This document shows, piece after piece, positions 1 through 8,264 of a stretch of 64,000 bases of DNA. A model generated the notes under the pieces. The model was not told where the DNA came from. It made no database searches and saw only the letters and a program-made list of their open reading frames with translations. The position numbers were made by a program, and so were the translations under genes. The stretch comes from Acidimangrovimonas pyrenivorans. GTDB taxonomy: Bacteria > Pseudomonadota > Alphaproteobacteria > Rhodobacterales > Rhodobacteraceae. The stretch spans positions 248,001 to 312,000 of the forward strand of contig NZ_JBHRSK010000007.1 in assembly GCF_042643245.1 (NCBI RefSeq), read 5' to 3'. Within the stretch, counting starts at the first letter, position 1. Each line of letters starts with the position of its first letter.

Positions 1-42
1 CGCCGGATGGCCGAGGAGGACCGGCCGCAAACGCGCCGCTGA
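1..42 (+). CDS. 3' end of an upstream gene (partial)
   Basis: Reading in frame from base 1 gives 13 codons ending in TGA at 40-42, with an Arg-rich C-terminal tail. It is followed by a GC-rich hairpin, as expected for a gene end. The product cannot be identified from this fragment. Confidence 0.35.
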   Translation, partial: RRMAEEDRPQTRR

Positions 43-57
43 GCGGCCCCGAACCCC

Positions 58-85
58 GCCCCGGCCGGCACTGCCCGGCCGGGGC
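58..85 (+). terminator. GC-rich hairpin after the upstream gene
   Basis: The arms GCCCCGGCCGG (58-68) and CCGGCCGGGGC (75-85) form an 11-bp stem with a 6-nt loop. There is no clear U-tract, so termination is plausible but not certain. Confidence 0.4.
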
Positions 86-143
86 CATTCCTGCCAGTGA
101 TTTCCGCGCCGCGTCCGGCGCTTCCCGTTGCGGAGCCCCTCCC

Positions 144-1136
144 ATGACCTCGCATACCGATCATCCGGCCCCCGATCATCCGGCCGAAGTCGGCCGGCTC
201 GAGCATTTCCCGATCACCTTCTTCGCCATCGTCATGGGGCTGACCGGCCTGACCCTGGCGCTGCATGCGGGCGAAACCGCCCTCGGCCTCGCCCCCGTCG
301 CGTCGCATGTCATGCTCTACGTCTCGGCGGCGATATTCGCCCTGATCGCCATCGCCTACGCCCTCAAGGCGCTGCGCCACGGTGGCGAGGTGCGGGCTGA
401 GTGGAACCATCCCGTCCGCCTCGCCTTCTTCCCGACCGTCTCGATCTCGCTGCTGCTGATCGCCACCGCGACCCTGTCCCATCACAAGGGGCTGGCCGAG
501 GCGCTGTGGGCCATCGGCGCCGCGCTGCAGCTGGTGCTGACGCTGGCCGTCGTCTCGGGCTGGATCGGCACCCGCGCCTTCCAGCACGGCCACCTGTCGC
601 CGGCCTGGTTCATCCCCGCGGTCGGCAACGTCGTCGTTCCCGTCGCCGGGGTGCCGCTGGGCCATCCCGAGATTTCCTGGTTCTTCTTCTCGATGGGGAT
701 GATGTTCTGGGTCGTGCTGTTGACGCTGGTGGTCAACCGGCTGATCTTCCACGATCCGCTGCCCGGCCGGCTGCAGCCGACCCTGGTGATCCTGATCGCC
801 CCGCCCGCCGTCGCCTTCATCGCCTGGATGCGCCTGACCGGAGAGGTCGATGCCTTCGCCCGGGTGCTGATCAACGCGGCCTTTGTCTTCGCCCTGATCG
901 TGGCGACGCAGCTGCCGCGCATCGCCCGGCTGCCCTTCGCCCTGTCCTTCTGGGCGCTCAGCTTCCCGCTCGCCGCCCTGACCATCGCCAGCTTCCTCTT
1001 CGCCGGCCAGACCGGCTCCGAGCCCCACCGGCTGCTGGCGCTGGGGCTGCTCGGGCTGCTGGTGCTGCTGATCGCCGCGCTGGTGGTGCGGACGCTGCGG
1101 GCGATCGCCGGCCGCGAGATCTGCCTGCCGGAATAG
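144..1136 (+). CDS. SLAC1/TehA-family transporter or anion channel
   Basis: The 330-aa integral membrane protein has about ten hydrophobic segments. A short hydrophilic N-terminus is followed by FPITFFAIVMGLTGL (residues 22-36), the hallmark start of SLAC1/TehA (C4-dicarboxylate/tellurite-resistance) proteins, and the length fits that family. Members move small anions or dicarboxylates across the inner membrane; the substrate here cannot be read from sequence. It is transcribed alone, with hairpins on both sides. The ATG at 144 is used because the conserved helix begins shortly after it. Confidence 0.85.
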   Translation: MTSHTDHPAPDHPAEVGRLEHFPITFFAIVMGLTGLTLALHAGETALGLAPVASHVMLYVSAAIFALIAIAYALKALRHGGEVRAEWNHPVRLAFFPTVSISLLLIATATLSHHKGLAEALWAIGAALQLVLTLAVVSGWIGTRAFQHGHLSPAWFIPAVGNVVVPVAGVPLGHPEISWFFFSMGMMFWVVLLTLVVNRLIFHDPLPGRLQPTLVILIAPPAVAFIAWMRLTGEVDAFARVLINAAFVFALIVATQLPRIARLPFALSFWALSFPLAALTIASFLFAGQTGSEPHRLLALGLLGLLVLLIAALVVRTLRAIAGREICLPE

Positions 1137-1176
1137 ACTGCCGGAATAAGGGCCGCCCCGGCAGCGCCCCGTTGAC

Positions 1177-1212
1177 AAGACCGGCCGCGCGTGGCTCGCT
1201 GCGGCCGGTCTT
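1177..1212 (+). terminator. Terminator hairpin after the SLAC1 gene
   Basis: The arms AAGACCGGCCGC (1177-1188) and GCGGCCGGTCTT (1201-1212) form a perfect 12-bp stem ending in TTT. It lies just ahead of the ribosome binding site of the next gene, so it could also influence that gene's translation. Confidence 0.6.
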
Positions 1213-1226
1213 TACGGAGTATCCCC

Positions 1227-1847
1227 ATGTCCCTCGATCTCTGGCTCGCCTTCGTCGCCGCCTCCACCGCCCTGCTGATGATCCCCGGCCCCACGATCCT
1301 GCTGGTGATCTCCTATTCGCTGACCCAGGGACGGCGGGTGGCGCTGGCGATGGCGCTCGGCGTGGCGCTGGGGGATTTCATCGCCATGACCGCCTCGCTG
1401 CTCGGGCTCGGCGCGCTGGTGCTGGCCTCGGCCAAGCTGTTCACGGTGCTGAAATGGATCGGAGCGGTCTACCTGGTCTGGCTCGGGTTCAAGCTGCTGC
1501 GCGCCGCGCCCAAGGCCGACACGATGCCCGAGGCGACGCCCAAGCAGGCGCGCGCGATCTTCGCCCATGCCGCCACGGTGACGGCGCTGAACCCGAAATC
1601 CATCGCCTTCTTCATCGCCTTCGTGCCGCAGTTCATCCACCTCGGCCAGCCGCTGCCGGGCCAGTTCGCCACCCTCATCGCCACCTTCGTCGGGCTGGCG
1701 ACACTGAACGCGCTCGGCTATGCGCTGCTGGCCGACCGGCTGCGCGCCCGCATCCGCCGGCCCAACGTGCTGCGCTGGATGAACCGCGCCGGCGGCAGCG
1801 CCCTGATCGGCATGGGGCTGCTGACGGCGAACCTGGCGCGGAGCTGA
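1227..1847 (+). CDS. LysE/RhtB-family amino-acid exporter
   Basis: The 206-aa inner-membrane protein has about six hydrophobic segments and the family signature PGPT (residues 20-23) followed by a Gly-rich second helix (GVALGD). LysE/RhtB proteins export amino acids such as lysine, homoserine or threonine; the substrate is not predictable here. The ATG at 1227 is chosen because ACGGAGT lies 6-12 nt upstream and the resulting length is typical. An in-frame start at 1191 would add 12 residues lying inside the terminator stem. A GC hairpin follows the stop. Confidence 0.88.
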   Translation: MSLDLWLAFVAASTALLMIPGPTILLVISYSLTQGRRVALAMALGVALGDFIAMTASLLGLGALVLASAKLFTVLKWIGAVYLVWLGFKLLRAAPKADTMPEATPKQARAIFAHAATVTALNPKSIAFFIAFVPQFIHLGQPLPGQFATLIATFVGLATLNALGYALLADRLRARIRRPNVLRWMNRAGGSALIGMGLLTANLARS

Positions 1848-1854
1848 TCCTGTC

Positions 1855-1874
1855 GCCCGGCATTCACGCCGGGC
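1855..1874 (+). terminator. Hairpin after the LysE-type gene
   Basis: GCCCGGC (1855-1861) pairs with GCCGGGC (1868-1874) around a 6-nt loop, 7 nt after the stop codon. It has no U-tract. It resembles the hairpin at 27480-27499. Confidence 0.4.
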
Positions 1875-1946
1875 GGCCACGCGCCCTCAGGGCAATGCAC
1901 ATGGCTTTGCCCTGCCCCGCTCCGGCCCCCTGGTCACGGGCAAGCC

Positions 1947-4157
1947 CTATAGCCCCTGCATCCGCTGGCGGATGAAGCGGTGGTCGCCGCGCGCCAGCAC
2001 GTAGCGGCCGAGGCGCCGGGCCAGCTCGGGCCGGTCGCGGTCGAGCGCGCGCTGGAACAGCTCTTTCTGGTAGCGCGGGAAATCCTTGCGGGCGCGCAGG
2101 CGACGGTAGAAGTCGCGCTCGGTCAACTGGCCCGACAGCGCGCCGAGGATGATGTCGTTGAGAATGCCCATCTGCTGCAGTGACGAGCCCAGCCGGTGGC
2201 CCAGCAGCGGCGTGCGCAGCCTGACCACGTTGGGGGCGGTGAAGCGGTCGGCATGGCCGGCATCCAGCGGCTCGTAGGGATCGTAGAGGATCGTCACCCG
2301 CCGCGCCGCGCCCGAGACCCGTGCCGCGTCGCCGTATTTGCCGCTGAAATCGGCGTCCCAGACCACCTTGTAGCGCGTCTCCCACGGCACCACCGCCTTG
2401 TCGACCGTCGACTGGGGCGAGATCGCCACCACCTCGGCCCCCGGCGCCGCGCCCGAGAAGGCCGCGGCGGCGTAGCCACCCATCGAGGCGCCGTAGAACA
2501 CCACCCGCTCGAAGCGGTCGAAGAAACCCTCGGCCGCCAGCGCGTCGAACTGGTCGCAGACCCAGGGGTCGCGATACCAGGTCCAGCCATTGGCCATCAC
2601 CCCCAGCATCGACCAGCCCTGGCGGGCGATGAAATCGAACCCCCAGGGCTTGCGCCCCTCGCGCTTGTTCATCGCGATGTCGAGGTTGTCGAAACTGACG
2701 ACGAGGGTGTCGCCGCGCGGGATGTAGAGGAAGGAATGCAGCCCGTTGTCGCGAAAGAAGCCCTGCGGCCCGGCCAGGTCGCGCGCCATCGCCGCCCAGT
2801 CGGGATCGGCCCCGGCATCGCCCGCCGCCTCCGGCGCCTTGGGCCGGAACAGCGCCCGGGTGACCGGAATGCCGTCATCGTCGCGCTCTGACAGCGTCTC
2901 GCAGGCGCCGAAATCGTTGAGGAACGGGTAGCTGCCGGATTTCTTGCGGATGTCGGTGACCATGACGCTGTCGGAATGCAGGCAGGCGCGCAGGAAGGGG
3001 GCGATATGCTTGATCTTCGCCCGGTCGCCAAAATTCTGCAGGTTGAGCAGCAGGTCGACGGGGCGCAGATCGGCTGCGCGCCGCACCACCCGCACCGCCT
3101 CTGCCGGCACGCCGTTGGCTTCCAGGAAGGCGCGGTACTCGGCCACCCAGCGGCTCTCGGCCTGTGGAAACTCGCCCCGGCGGTCGGCATCGATCAGCAC
3201 GATATCGCAATCGTGCTGCAGCCAGGCGCCCAGCACCGCCGCCCGCGCGGTGCCGCCCAGATCGCCGATGCTGGCGACGCGGTCGAGCTCCAGCGCCTCG
3301 ACCAGCCCGGATTCGAACAGCTCGCCGCCCCGGCCCCTGATCGGCGCCAGCTCGGGCCGGATGCCATGCGCCTCGACCAGCTTGGCGAGGTAGGAGCCGC
3401 GCCGCGGCAACCCGTGGAACCGCCGCCCCAGCTCGCGCTTGTTCGAGGCCCAGAGATGCAGCGCCGTGGTGTTCCCGGTCAGCCGCGCCTCGACCTTCGA
3501 GGCGGCGCGGATCATCCGGATCCGCTCGGGAAACGGGATCGGGTAGAAGGCGTCGAGCGGCTGCGCCCTGTCGGTCAGCCCGTGGGCACGGATGAAATGG
3601 GTCAGCATCATCGGCCCCCAGACGCCCCATTGCTGGGCGCTGACATGGACCGGCTGGCCGGCCAGCGCCGCCGCCTCGTATTCCGCCCTCAGCCGCGGCT
3701 TGACGAAGGGCGGGACGGCGAAGGGATCGGCGGTAAAGTCGAGCATGTCGGCCAGCACTGCGCTGTCGGCCGGCAACCCGAGCACGGCATTGTTGATCCG
3801 GTCGCTGTCGGGCAGCTCGTGGCCGAAGACATAATCGCTGTCATAGGCCATCGGCCGCAGGCAATAGACATCGGTATCGACCCAGATCATGCCCGGGCAC
3901 TGCCTGAGCATGTGCAGCCGGAACAGGTCGGCGAACAGCGCAAAGCTGTCCTTCTTCTCGTATTTGAGGAAATCCTCGGTCTCGATGATCTCGCGCCCGT
4001 CGCGACGGATCACGCCCTCGGGCACGTTGGGGATATCGTGGTAGGAGAACAGGGTGATCCTTTGTCCGGCATCGACGAAGGATTTCAGGCAGAGCTGTTC
4101 CAGCCAGCTCAGCGCGCCGCCGATCCAGAGGGTTCCGACTTCCCGTTCCCGTGCCAT
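1947..4157 (-). CDS. Three-domain fusion: glycosyltransferase-like, Rossmann-like and alpha/beta-hydrolase-like
   Basis: The 736-aa protein appears cytosolic. Residues 1-260 look like a glycosyltransferase of the DXD sugar-binding type, with IWVDTDV (Asp94, Asp96) and a conserved HLWASNK segment. Residues 270-440 are a Rossmann-like segment (DLGG near 299, IDAD near 322) without a recognised cofactor motif. Residues 470-736 carry an alpha/beta-hydrolase nucleophile elbow, GASMGG (Ser558), with Asp626 and His654 as candidate triad partners. The combination suggests building and editing a surface glycan or acylated saccharide, but this is inference. ATG 4157 is chosen because the glycosyltransferase homology starts at once; the open frame to 4592 runs through a repeat. 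It stands alone on this strand. Confidence 0.6.
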   Translation of the reverse strand: MAREREVGTLWIGGALSWLEQLCLKSFVDAGQRITLFSYHDIPNVPEGVIRRDGREIIETEDFLKYEKKDSFALFADLFRLHMLRQCPGMIWVDTDVYCLRPMAYDSDYVFGHELPDSDRINNAVLGLPADSAVLADMLDFTADPFAVPPFVKPRLRAEYEAAALAGQPVHVSAQQWGVWGPMMLTHFIRAHGLTDRAQPLDAFYPIPFPERIRMIRAASKVEARLTGNTTALHLWASNKRELGRRFHGLPRRGSYLAKLVEAHGIRPELAPIRGRGGELFESGLVEALELDRVASIGDLGGTARAAVLGAWLQHDCDIVLIDADRRGEFPQAESRWVAEYRAFLEANGVPAEAVRVVRRAADLRPVDLLLNLQNFGDRAKIKHIAPFLRACLHSDSVMVTDIRKKSGSYPFLNDFGACETLSERDDDGIPVTRALFRPKAPEAAGDAGADPDWAAMARDLAGPQGFFRDNGLHSFLYIPRGDTLVVSFDNLDIAMNKREGRKPWGFDFIARQGWSMLGVMANGWTWYRDPWVCDQFDALAAEGFFDRFERVVFYGASMGGYAAAAFSGAAPGAEVVAISPQSTVDKAVVPWETRYKVVWDADFSGKYGDAARVSGAARRVTILYDPYEPLDAGHADRFTAPNVVRLRTPLLGHRLGSSLQQMGILNDIILGALSGQLTERDFYRRLRARKDFPRYQKELFQRALDRDRPELARRLGRYVLARGDHRFIRQRMQGL

Positions 4158-4605
4158 GCCCTTGCCCCACCGCGCCCGTCCGGCGCCCGTCCGGCGCCCG
4201 CGCGGCGCCCCGTTCGCAGCCTGTCTAGCGGGGCAGTCTGGCGAAAACGTGGCCTTTTTCCAAGCGCAAGAGGGTATTCGCGCGGCAAGGGGAGGCGGAT
4301 TGCGGGAGGCGGCGGGGCATTCGGAATGCGGGAGAGCGCCCCCTTCATGCAATGCGCACCTCCGCCCGCTGCGCCCGGGAACCGCGCAGGGCGAGCGCCT
4401 GCCCGTCCCGGCGGGCTGGCGCTTTGGCCAACCGCGCGCAATGCTCATATTGCGGAGGGGCTTGGCTGACATAAAGCGCAAAGTTCGGCAGTTGCAAGCG
4501 CCACCCCACGGGCAGGCGCCCGCCCTGCTCACGTTGCACTCAAGGACGGAGAAGGCCCGCAAAGCACCCGTAGCGGTGCCATCCACCACCACCCGCCCAC
4601 CTTCC
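4158..4605. other. 448-bp intergenic region with a dispersed repeat
   Basis: No convincing gene is seen. It holds GC-rich imperfect repeats upstream of the fusion gene (about 4175-4215) and repeat element A at 4354-4538, downstream of the ABC permease gene. The promoter of the fusion gene should lie near 4170-4270, where the sequence is locally more AT-rich. Confidence 0.5.
4354..4538 (-). repeat. Dispersed ~185-bp intergenic repeat, copy A
   Basis: It aligns almost without gaps to 55541-55723. Shared blocks include GGGAACCGCGCAGGGCG, CCCGTCCCGGCGGGC, ATTGCGGAGG and GCTCACGTTG. Both copies lie 3' of a minus-strand gene in the same orientation. Read on the minus strand, both copies share peptide pieces such as PARRDG and ALRGSRAxRAE, so it may be a decayed coding element. 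A core fragment recurs at 30058-30095. Confidence 0.75.
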
Positions 4606-6291
4606 TCACGGCTTGGCGATCGCCCCCGGCCGGTTGGCCCGCGCCAGCAGCACCACCGCGACCAGCCCGACCAGCATCACCAGAATCGCCGCCGGCGAGG
4701 CGTCGCCCAGGTTCTCGAGGCTCGCCTTCTCCTGCACCCGCGTCGCCAGGGTGGCGAAGTTGAACGGCCGCAAGAGCAGCGTCGCAGGCAATTCCTTGAC
4801 CCCGTCGACGAAGACCAGCAGCAACGCCGTGCCGACCGAGCCGCGCATCAGCGGCAGGTAGACCGCCCGCAGCGCGCCGCCCGCCGTCCGGCCCAGCGAC
4901 CGCGCCGCCATCGGCAGGCTGGGCGAGACCCGGCCGAAGGCGCTGTCGATGGCGCCCTGGGCGATGCCGAAGAAGCGCACGCAATAGGCGATGACGATGG
5001 CCGCGGCCGAGCCGGTGACGATCAGGCCGGGATCGTAGCCGGTCAGCCGCAGCACCATGTCGGCGAAGGCGTTGTCGAAGCCGGCCATCGGGATCAGGAT
5101 GCCGACCGCCAGCACCGCGCCGGGCGCGGCATAGCCGATCGTCGTCGCCGGCAGCATCAGCCGCGGCACCAGCCGCCCGCTCAGCCGGACGCCGTAGACC
5201 AGGAACAGCGCCGCCGCCACGGTCACGACCGAGGCGGTCCCGGCCACGGTCAGGGTGTTGATCAGCGCCCGGCCCAGCCCGCGGGCAACCCAGCCGCCGG
5301 GATTGTCGAGCGCGTGCAGCGCCATCACCGCCACCGGCAGCACGAAGCCCAGCAGCAGCGGCAGCAGGCAGGCCGCCGTCGCCGCCCAGCCCTGCCAGCC
5401 GCTCAGCCGCAGCGGCACCACCGGCCTGGCATGGCGCGCCATCTGGTAGAAGCGCAGGTTGCGCCGGCTCAGCCGCTCGATCCAGACCAGCCCGAAGATC
5501 AAGACCAGGATGACGCAGGCCAGCTGGGCCGCGCCGCCGGCATTGTTGCCCGACAGCCAGGTCGAGAAGATGCCGGTGGTCAGGGTCTGGACGCCGAAAT
5601 AGTCGACGACGCCGAAATCGTTGACGGTCTCCATCATCGCCAGCGCCACGCCGACCGCGATCGCCGGCCGCGCCAGCGGCAGCCCGACCCGACGGAACAG
5701 GCCAACGGGCCCGGTGCCCAGCGCCCGCGCGACCTCGTAGGCCGCGCCCGACTGCTCGCGGAAGGCGCTGCGCGCCAGCAGGTAGACGTAAGGATAGAGC
5801 GCCGCCGACAGCACCACGACGGCGGCCCAGCGCGAACGGATCTCGGGAAACCAGTAGTCGCGCGGCGAACTCCAGCCCATCGCCGCGCGCAGTCCCGCCT
5901 GCACCGGCCCGGCATATTCGAGGAAATCGACCAGGGCATAGGCGCCGACATAGGCCGGCACCGCCAGGGGCAGAAGCAGCGCGTAATCCAGCAGCCGCGA
6001 CAGCGGGAAGCGGTACATGCTGACCAGCCAGGCCGCCCCGGCGCCGACCGCCGCCGTCAGCACCCCGACCCCGGCCATCAGCAGCAGCGTGTTCTCCATG
6101 TAGCGCGGCAGGGTGGTGGCCAGCAGATGCGGCCAGATATTCCCCGCCGGCCGCAGCGCCATCGCCACCACGGCCAGGACCGGCGCCAGCACCAGCGCCG
6201 CGATCACCACCGCGCCCAGCGACCACGGGTCCGCCCGCAGCCGCCCGCGCCAGCGCGCGCCATAAACTTGACCATTTTGCTCGACCATCAT
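4606..6291 (-). CDS. Iron-type (FbpB/SfuB-like) ABC transporter permease, duplicated core
   Basis: The 561-aa protein has about 12 predicted membrane helices. Two binding-protein-dependent permease halves are fused, as in ferric-iron and thiamine uptake permeases (FbpB, SfuB, ThiP). The EAA loops match the family (EVARALG in the first half; a degenerate copy AARSLG in the second). It would carry Fe3+ or a related substrate across the inner membrane, but neither ATPase nor binding protein is nearby, so partners must be elsewhere. The start is the ATG-ATG pair at 6286-6291, preceded by GGCGGGAAG; an upstream frame to 6393 overlaps the divergent promoter. It is divergent from the gene at 6383. 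Confidence 0.8.
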   Translation of the reverse strand: MMVEQNGQVYGARWRGRLRADPWSLGAVVIAALVLAPVLAVVAMALRPAGNIWPHLLATTLPRYMENTLLLMAGVGVLTAAVGAGAAWLVSMYRFPLSRLLDYALLLPLAVPAYVGAYALVDFLEYAGPVQAGLRAAMGWSSPRDYWFPEIRSRWAAVVVLSAALYPYVYLLARSAFREQSGAAYEVARALGTGPVGLFRRVGLPLARPAIAVGVALAMMETVNDFGVVDYFGVQTLTTGIFSTWLSGNNAGGAAQLACVILVLIFGLVWIERLSRRNLRFYQMARHARPVVPLRLSGWQGWAATAACLLPLLLGFVLPVAVMALHALDNPGGWVARGLGRALINTLTVAGTASVVTVAAALFLVYGVRLSGRLVPRLMLPATTIGYAAPGAVLAVGILIPMAGFDNAFADMVLRLTGYDPGLIVTGSAAAIVIAYCVRFFGIAQGAIDSAFGRVSPSLPMAARSLGRTAGGALRAVYLPLMRGSVGTALLLVFVDGVKELPATLLLRPFNFATLATRVQEKASLENLGDASPAAILVMLVGLVAVVLLARANRPGAIAKP

Positions 6292-6382
6292 CTTCCCGCC
6301 TACAGGAAAGCGGTTTAACTGTCCAGAAAAGCTCGTATAGTCGGCCCCGACGGAACAGCGCCCGAGCACGGGCCGGAGACCC
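6292..6382. promoter_or_regulatory. Divergent promoter region
   Basis: The 91 bp separate the ABC permease (minus) and a hypothetical gene (plus). On the plus strand TTAACT (6315-6320) and TATAGT (6336-6341) form a candidate -35/-10 pair with a short 15-bp spacer. No iron-responsive box was recognised. Confidence 0.3.
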
Positions 6383-7258
6383 ATGAAGATCATCTACCAC
6401 CTCGGCCTGCATTGCACCGACGAAGGCCGCCTCGTCGCCAACCTGCGCCGGAATGCCGGGCTGCTGGCCCAGGAAAACATCGTCGTCCCCGACCCCGATC
6501 GCTACCGCCCGGTGCTGCGCGACACGATGAACGCCACCCGCGGCACCGCCGTCAGCCACGAGACCCAGGAAACCATCCTCGACGCGGTGATGGACGAGGA
6601 CGAGGCCGAGCGGGTGATCTTCTCGAACCAGTCCTTCCTGTGCAAGCGCGACCGGGTCCTGGGCGAGGGCGCGCTCTACCCGATGGCCGACGAGAGGGTG
6701 CAGTGGATGACCCGGCTGTTTCCCGACCACCGGTTCGAGTTCCATTTCGCGATCCGCAACCCGGCCACCTTCATCCCCGCCCTCTTCGCGCGCGAGAAGG
6801 AGCGCAGCTACGAGGAGTTCATGGCCGGGATCGCGCCGCACAAGCTGCGCTGGTCCGAGATGGTCGGCCGCATCCGCGCCGCCCTGCCCGAGGTGCCGGT
6901 GACGCTGTGGTGCGACGAGGACACGCCGCTGATCTGGCCCGAGGTGCTGCAGGCGGTCTCGGGCCACGATCCGAAAGCGCAGCTGGCCGGCACGATGGAC
7001 AACCTGGTCCCGATCATGTCCGAGGAGGGGCTGCAGCGGCTGGCGGACTATCTCGACGCCAATCCGACGCTGACCGTGGCCCAGCGCCGCCGCATCACCG
7101 CCGCCTTCCTCGACAAATACGCGCTCGAAGACGAGATGGAGGTCGAGCTCGACCTGCCCGGCTGGGATGCCGATTACGTCGACGGCCTCACCGATCTCTA
7201 CGAGAACGACGTGGTCAAGCTGGGCCAGATGCCCGGCGTCACCGTGATCGAGCCCTAG
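6383..7258 (+). CDS. Conserved hypothetical protein, possibly sulfotransferase-like
   Basis: The 291-aa soluble protein has no signal peptide. The N-terminus (IIYHLGLHCTDEGRLVANLRRN) resembles the strand-loop-helix that begins sulfotransferase-fold proteins, but the PAPS-binding loop is not intact. Ordered segments include FEFHFAIRNPATFIPALF and VPVTLWCDEDTPLIW, and the C-terminus is acidic. I can give only this fold guess. It is divergent from an ABC permease and convergent with the GapR-like gene. Confidence 0.55.
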   Translation: MKIIYHLGLHCTDEGRLVANLRRNAGLLAQENIVVPDPDRYRPVLRDTMNATRGTAVSHETQETILDAVMDEDEAERVIFSNQSFLCKRDRVLGEGALYPMADERVQWMTRLFPDHRFEFHFAIRNPATFIPALFAREKERSYEEFMAGIAPHKLRWSEMVGRIRAALPEVPVTLWCDEDTPLIWPEVLQAVSGHDPKAQLAGTMDNLVPIMSEEGLQRLADYLDANPTLTVAQRRRITAAFLDKYALEDEMEVELDLPGWDADYVDGLTDLYENDVVKLGQMPGVTVIEP

Positions 7259-7287
7259 AGGCGTCCGGGCCAGCGCCGGCCGCCCTC

Positions 7288-7393
7288 ACTTTCTGCTCTG
7301 AAATATCCTCGGGGAGCGCGAGGGGCAGACGGCCCCTCGCCCTGTCCTGTAGCGCCATTTCCCAGGCGCAATGGCGGCGGGGCAGGCAGCCCC
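7288..7393 (-). repeat. Gene-end element, copy a (long form)
   Basis: Read on the minus strand, it starts 32 nt after the stop of the GapR-like gene. The order is a GGGGC/GCCCC hairpin (7379-7393), a CGCCATT/AATGGCG hairpin (7353-7376), a 9-bp hairpin (7318-7340), and the core GGATATTTCAGAGCAGAAAG ending near 7289. The same core and hairpins recur in copies b and c. Confidence 0.75.
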
Positions 7394-7425
7394 TCGGCCG
7401 TGACGGCCCGTGCCGTCGACCGGCC

Positions 7426-7686
7426 TCAGCTCATCCCGAGGGCCGACTTGTACATCTCGAGCACCGCCTCTTCCTCGGCGACGTCGTCGGCGTCGCGCTT
7501 GCGCAGGGCGATGACCTTGCGCATCACCTTGGTGTCGTAGCCGCGCCCCTTGGCCTCGGCCATCACCTCTTTCTGCTGCTCGGTGATGTCCTTCTTCTCG
7601 GCCTCGAGATGTTCGTATTGCTCGATGAACTGGCGCAGTTCCTCGGCGGTGACGTTGTACTGGGCGTCGCTTACGGGGTCGCTCAT
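7426..7686 (-). CDS. GapR-like DNA-binding protein (DUF2312)
   Basis: The 86-aa helical, highly charged protein has the DUF2312 pattern: an N-terminal LRQFIEQYEHLEAEKKDI coiled-coil segment, then KGRGYDTKVMRKVIALRK. GapR of Caulobacter, the studied member, binds overtwisted AT-rich DNA and assists topoisomerases during replication. The length matches GapR and alphaproteobacterial homologues. It is a single gene, convergent with the hypothetical gene at 6383 and followed by gene-end element a. Confidence 0.88.
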   Translation of the reverse strand: MSDPVSDAQYNVTAEELRQFIEQYEHLEAEKKDITEQQKEVMAEAKGRGYDTKVMRKVIALRKRDADDVAEEEAVLEMYKSALGMS

Positions 7687-7848
7687 ATCTGCCTCTGATC
7701 CGGAGTTCCGCTCTTTCCCTAGCCGCCCCCCCGCCGCGGTTCAAGCGTCCCGCGCCTCGCGCGGTGCCGCTTCGTGCCGCGGCGGCGAAGCCTTGCCAGA
7801 ACCGCCGCGCTCGGCTACCCGGGGCCGGAGCAACGGGAAGGATGCATG

Positions 7849-8064
7849 ATGGAGCTTCTGATCTGGATCGGGGCGGCGCTGACGCTGGCCGGCGTGGCCG
7901 GGCTGCTGTGGTGCATCCTGGAGACCTTCAAGGCCCGCCGGGCCGGGTTGGACGACGCCGCGATGCGCGCCCGGCTGCAGCAGATCGTGGTCTGGAACAT
8001 GGGCGCGCTCGCGGTCTCGGCGCTCGGGCTGATGGCCGTCGTCACCGGCATCGTGCTGAGCTGA
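7849..8064 (+). CDS. Small two-helix membrane protein
   Basis: The 71-aa protein has two hydrophobic segments (residues about 3-23 and 46-70) separated by a basic loop, KARRAGLDDAAMRARLQ. Adjacent ATGs at 7846 and 7849 are possible starts. AAGGA at 7838-7842 gives better spacing for 7849. The function is unknown. It is divergent from the GapR-like gene and convergent with the FadB-like gene. Confidence 0.65.
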   Translation: MELLIWIGAALTLAGVAGLLWCILETFKARRAGLDDAAMRARLQQIVVWNMGALAVSALGLMAVVTGIVLS

Positions 8065-8190
8065 GACGCCGCGCGCCGAGCGGCCGACGGGTGGCGTGAG
8101 CAAGGCGTTTCAAGCGCGCTTCAAGCGCGCACCGGGCGGAGAAGTCCGCGGCAGAAGCGGCCCGCTTCCCCGCCATCGCCTGCGCCACGG

Positions 8191-8247
8191 CTTCTTCTTT
8201 GCCGAAATACTCCCCGCGGAGCGTCCACCCGCGCCGTCCGCCCCCGC
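8191..8247 (-). repeat. Gene-end element, copy g (variant core)
   Basis: On the minus strand downstream of the FadB-like gene, a GC-rich segment is followed by GGGAGTATTTCGGCAAAGAAG. This is the same variant core as copy f at 16558-16607. Confidence 0.55.
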
Positions 8248-8264
8248 CGTCGGGATACCGCGCC

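Noticed and set aside
4054..6318. A 754-residue plus-strand open frame opposite the ABC permease gene
   Set aside because: Its composition is Arg/His/Gln-rich low complexity, typical of a shadow frame in GC-rich DNA.
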